Assembly (NCBI GenBank): GCA_021774995.1 | Contig: JAJFIM010000423.1 | Span: forward strand, 1 to 5,597 | Source of the DNA: Alphaproteobacteria bacterium | Lineage (GTDB): Bacteria; Pseudomonadota; Alphaproteobacteria; SMXP01 | Direction of reading: 5' to 3' | DNA length: 5,597 bases | Shown: piece by piece, positions 3,889 to 5,597 of the stretch | Layout: each line of letters opens with the position of its first letter | How positions within the stretch are numbered: position 1 is the stretch's first letter | The notes under the pieces: generated by a model | Told to the model about the DNA's origin: nothing | Databases searched by the model: none | The model's input: only the letters and a program-made list of their open reading frames with translations | Made by a program: the position numbers and the translations under genes

Positions 3889-5597
3889 TTACGCCTTGCC
3901 GCTTACCATCAGGGCGAAGGCGGTGGTGAGGGCGGTTTCCTTGAGGTGATCGAAGCGGCCCGCGGCTCCGGCGTGGCCTGCGTCCATGTTAGTTTTTAGC
4001 AGGACGAGTTCGTCCCCCACTTTAGTGGCGCGCAGGCGGGCGACCCATTTAGCCGGTTCCCAATAGGTGACGCGCGGATCGGTAAGGCCCGCTGTGGCCA
4101 GTATATGCGGGTAAGTCTGTGCGCAGACATTATCATAAGGCGAATAGGATTTAATGTAGTCAAACGCGCTTTCATCCGTGAGGGGATTGCCCCATTCGGG
4201 CCATTCGGGCGGCGTCAGGGGGAGGCTCTCGTCGCACATCGTGTTCAGCACATCGACAAAGGGCACGTCGGCAATGACGCCGCGAAAAAGAGTGGGCGCC
4301 ATATTGGCCACGGCGCCCATCAGCATGCCGCCCGCGCTGCCGCCATGGGCGATAATGGCGCCTTTCCTCGTAAGCCCCAGTTTTATCAGGGCTTTTCCGG
4401 CTGCAATGAAGTCCGTGAACGTGTTGATTTTATGGTCGCGCTTGCCGTCGCGATACCACCTGTAGCCCAGCGCCTTGCCGCCGCGAATATGGGCAATGGC
4501 GTAAATAAAACCCCGGTCGACCAGTGACAATCGCGTGGTGGAAAAGCTGGCGGGTATGGTGTGGCCATAAGCGCCATAACCGTAAAGCAGGGCAGGCGCC
4601 GTACCGTCAAGCTTCGTGTTTTTGTGATAGAGCAGGGTGACGGGAATCCCGGCGCCGTCGCCTGCCGGGGCCACGATGCGCCGCGTGATATAGTCATCTG
4701 GGTCGTGGCCGCTGGGCACGTCCTGCGTTTTGCGTAAAGTGCGCTCCCTGGTTCCCATATTGTAATCGAACACCTGCTGCGGCGTCGTAGGCGAGGAATA
4801 CGAAAAGCGCACTGTTTCCGTGTCAAATTCATAACCGGGCATCAATGAAAGGCTAAAAGCTTCTTCTTCAAAAGCGATGATATGGCGCGCGCCTTCTTTT
4901 CCCTGATCATCAAGCCGCGTGACGACGATGCGCGGCAATCCGCCTAAGCGCTCCAGCCGCACATGAAAATTCTTAAAAACAAGCTGGCTTAAGATCAGGC
5001 AACCGGGACTATGGGGAATAAAAGGCGCCCAGAGATCTTTCCCGGGCGCGCTCACCGGCGCCGTCATGACCGCGAAATCTTCCTGGCCATCGGCATTGGT
5101 CAGGATAAAAAAAGTCTCCCCGATATCGCTGATTTCATATTCAAGACCCGGTAAACGCGGCGCGATGAGTGCTGGCGCGCTCTCGGGGGCATCAGACGGA
5201 ATGGTCCAGACTTCGCTCGTTTCATGGTCATGGGCGGAAATGAGAATAAAGCGCCCGCTTGTCGTTTTATCGACCCCAACAAAAAAGCCCGGGTCTTTTT
5301 CTTCATAGATAAGTTCATCTTTATCCGCACGCGTTCCCACCACATGACGGAAAACTTTGTTCGGGCGGTGGTTATCGTCAAGCGTGGTGAAAAAAAGAGA
5401 TTTGCTATCGGCGCTCCAGACAACATTTCCGGTCGTGCCGGGCAGCAGGTCAGGCAAGTCATCGCCGCTTTGTGTATGGCGCAGCGCAATAGTGAAATAT
5501 TCTGAGCCCTTGTCGTCCACGCTGAACGCAATGAGCCTGTGGTCCGGGCTGTGGTCGCAGTCACCGATATTGAAATAGGATTTGCCGCGTGATTGCG
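3889..5597 (-). CDS. ptrB: Oligopeptidase B-like S9 serine peptidase, N-terminus outside window
   Basis: The frame stays open to the right edge, giving 568 visible codons plus a partial one; family members are usually near 700 residues, so roughly 130 N-terminal residues are missing. A Met codon at 5520 is internal: the preceding in-frame residues (RGKSYFNIGDCDHSPDHRLI) already match the family. The first half (about 5597-4690) is the beta-propeller gate, with repeats such as VVWSADSKSLFFTT. The second half is the alpha/beta-hydrolase domain: LLYGYGAYGH, the HIRGG motif, the nucleophile in HGGSAGGM (Ser codon 4336-4338), Asp in GLTDPRVTYWEPAKW (4078-4080) and His in DAGHAGAAGRF (3973-3975), so the triad is complete. 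The YWEPAKW and DESLPLTPPEWPEWGNP motifs favour oligopeptidase B over prolyl oligopeptidase. Such enzymes cut short peptides after Arg or Lys; they lack an export signal in most bacteria, but that end is not visible here. It converges on the tonB genes and is probably unrelated in function. Confidence 0.92.
   Translation of the reverse strand, partial: QSRGKSYFNIGDCDHSPDHRLIAFSVDDKGSEYFTIALRHTQSGDDLPDLLPGTTGNVVWSADSKSLFFTTLDDNHRPNKVFRHVVGTRADKDELIYEEKDPGFFVGVDKTTSGRFILISAHDHETSEVWTIPSDAPESAPALIAPRLPGLEYEISDIGETFFILTNADGQEDFAVMTAPVSAPGKDLWAPFIPHSPGCLILSQLVFKNFHVRLERLGGLPRIVVTRLDDQGKEGARHIIAFEEEAFSLSLMPGYEFDTETVRFSYSSPTTPQQVFDYNMGTRERTLRKTQDVPSGHDPDDYITRRIVAPAGDGAGIPVTLLYHKNTKLDGTAPALLYGYGAYGHTIPASFSTTRLSLVDRGFIYAIAHIRGGKALGYRWYRDGKRDHKINTFTDFIAAGKALIKLGLTRKGAIIAHGGSAGGMLMGAVANMAPTLFRGVIADVPFVDVLNTMCDESLPLTPPEWPEWGNPLTDESAFDYIKSYSPYDNVCAQTYPHILATAGLTDPRVTYWEPAKWVARLRATKVGDELVLLKTNMDAGHAGAAGRFDHLKETALTTAFALMVSGKA

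Noticed and set aside
3874..3900. GGCAAG / CTTGCC arms at the end of the peptidase gene as its terminator
   Set aside because: Short arms spanning the stop codon with a 15-base loop and no T-run on the - strand.
4105..4527. Plus-strand open frames of about 95-140 codons inside the peptidase gene
   Set aside because: They lie wholly opposite the well-supported oligopeptidase reading frame, have no recognisable domains and no clear ribosome-binding sites, so they are shadows of its codon bias.

Overview
The window reads as a piece of a Gram-negative (proteobacterial) chromosome of moderate G+C content. It holds the end of a TonB energy-transduction operon, two extra tonB-like genes, and a convergent gene for an oligopeptidase B-type peptidase. 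TonB, ExbD and a secreted periplasmic protein require an outer membrane. The signal peptide ending in AYA|Q and a CATTCC/GGAAT-type extragenic palindrome would fit an alphaproteobacterium, but this is a weak guess.

Layout on the + strand. Bases 3-155 are the last 50 codons of an ExbD-type proton-channel subunit. tonB copy 1 (158-760) starts 2 bases after its stop. After a 126-base gap with an inverted repeat comes a signal-peptide-bearing TPR protein (887-2323). A strong Rho-independent terminator (about 2353-2385) closes this unit. The order ExbD, TonB, TPR matches TonB2-type clusters as I recall them from Vibrio and Shewanella, where the motor proteins ExbB and TtpC lie upstream; any such genes would be left of this window.

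Immediately after the terminator is a good sigma70-like promoter (TTGAGA, 17 bases, TATACT; 2434-2462). It drives a second unit of two tandem tonB paralogs, 2518-3126 and 3167-3769. The leader contains a short hairpin that would cover the ribosome-binding site of the first. Copy 2 keeps a near-identical TonB C-terminal domain but has a different, acidic spacer. Copy 3 keeps the membrane anchor and the last two thirds of the TonB domain, but it has lost the QYP-type motif, the proline-rich spacer and the last few residues.

Bases 3770-3888 are a convergent intergenic region with a dispersed-repeat-like palindrome. From 3889 to the right edge, on the - strand, runs an oligopeptidase B-like S9 serine peptidase with a complete Ser-Asp-His triad. 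Its N-terminus lies outside the window.

Reading of the whole: ExbD and TonB copy 1 would transmit proton-motive force to outer-membrane TonB-dependent transporters, with the TPR protein as a periplasmic partner. Copies 2 and 3, under their own promoter, may be alternative TonBs sharing the same motor. The peptidase is probably functionally separate. I see no wholly new system; the most unusual element is the TonB family expansion with one conserved and one diverging extra copy.
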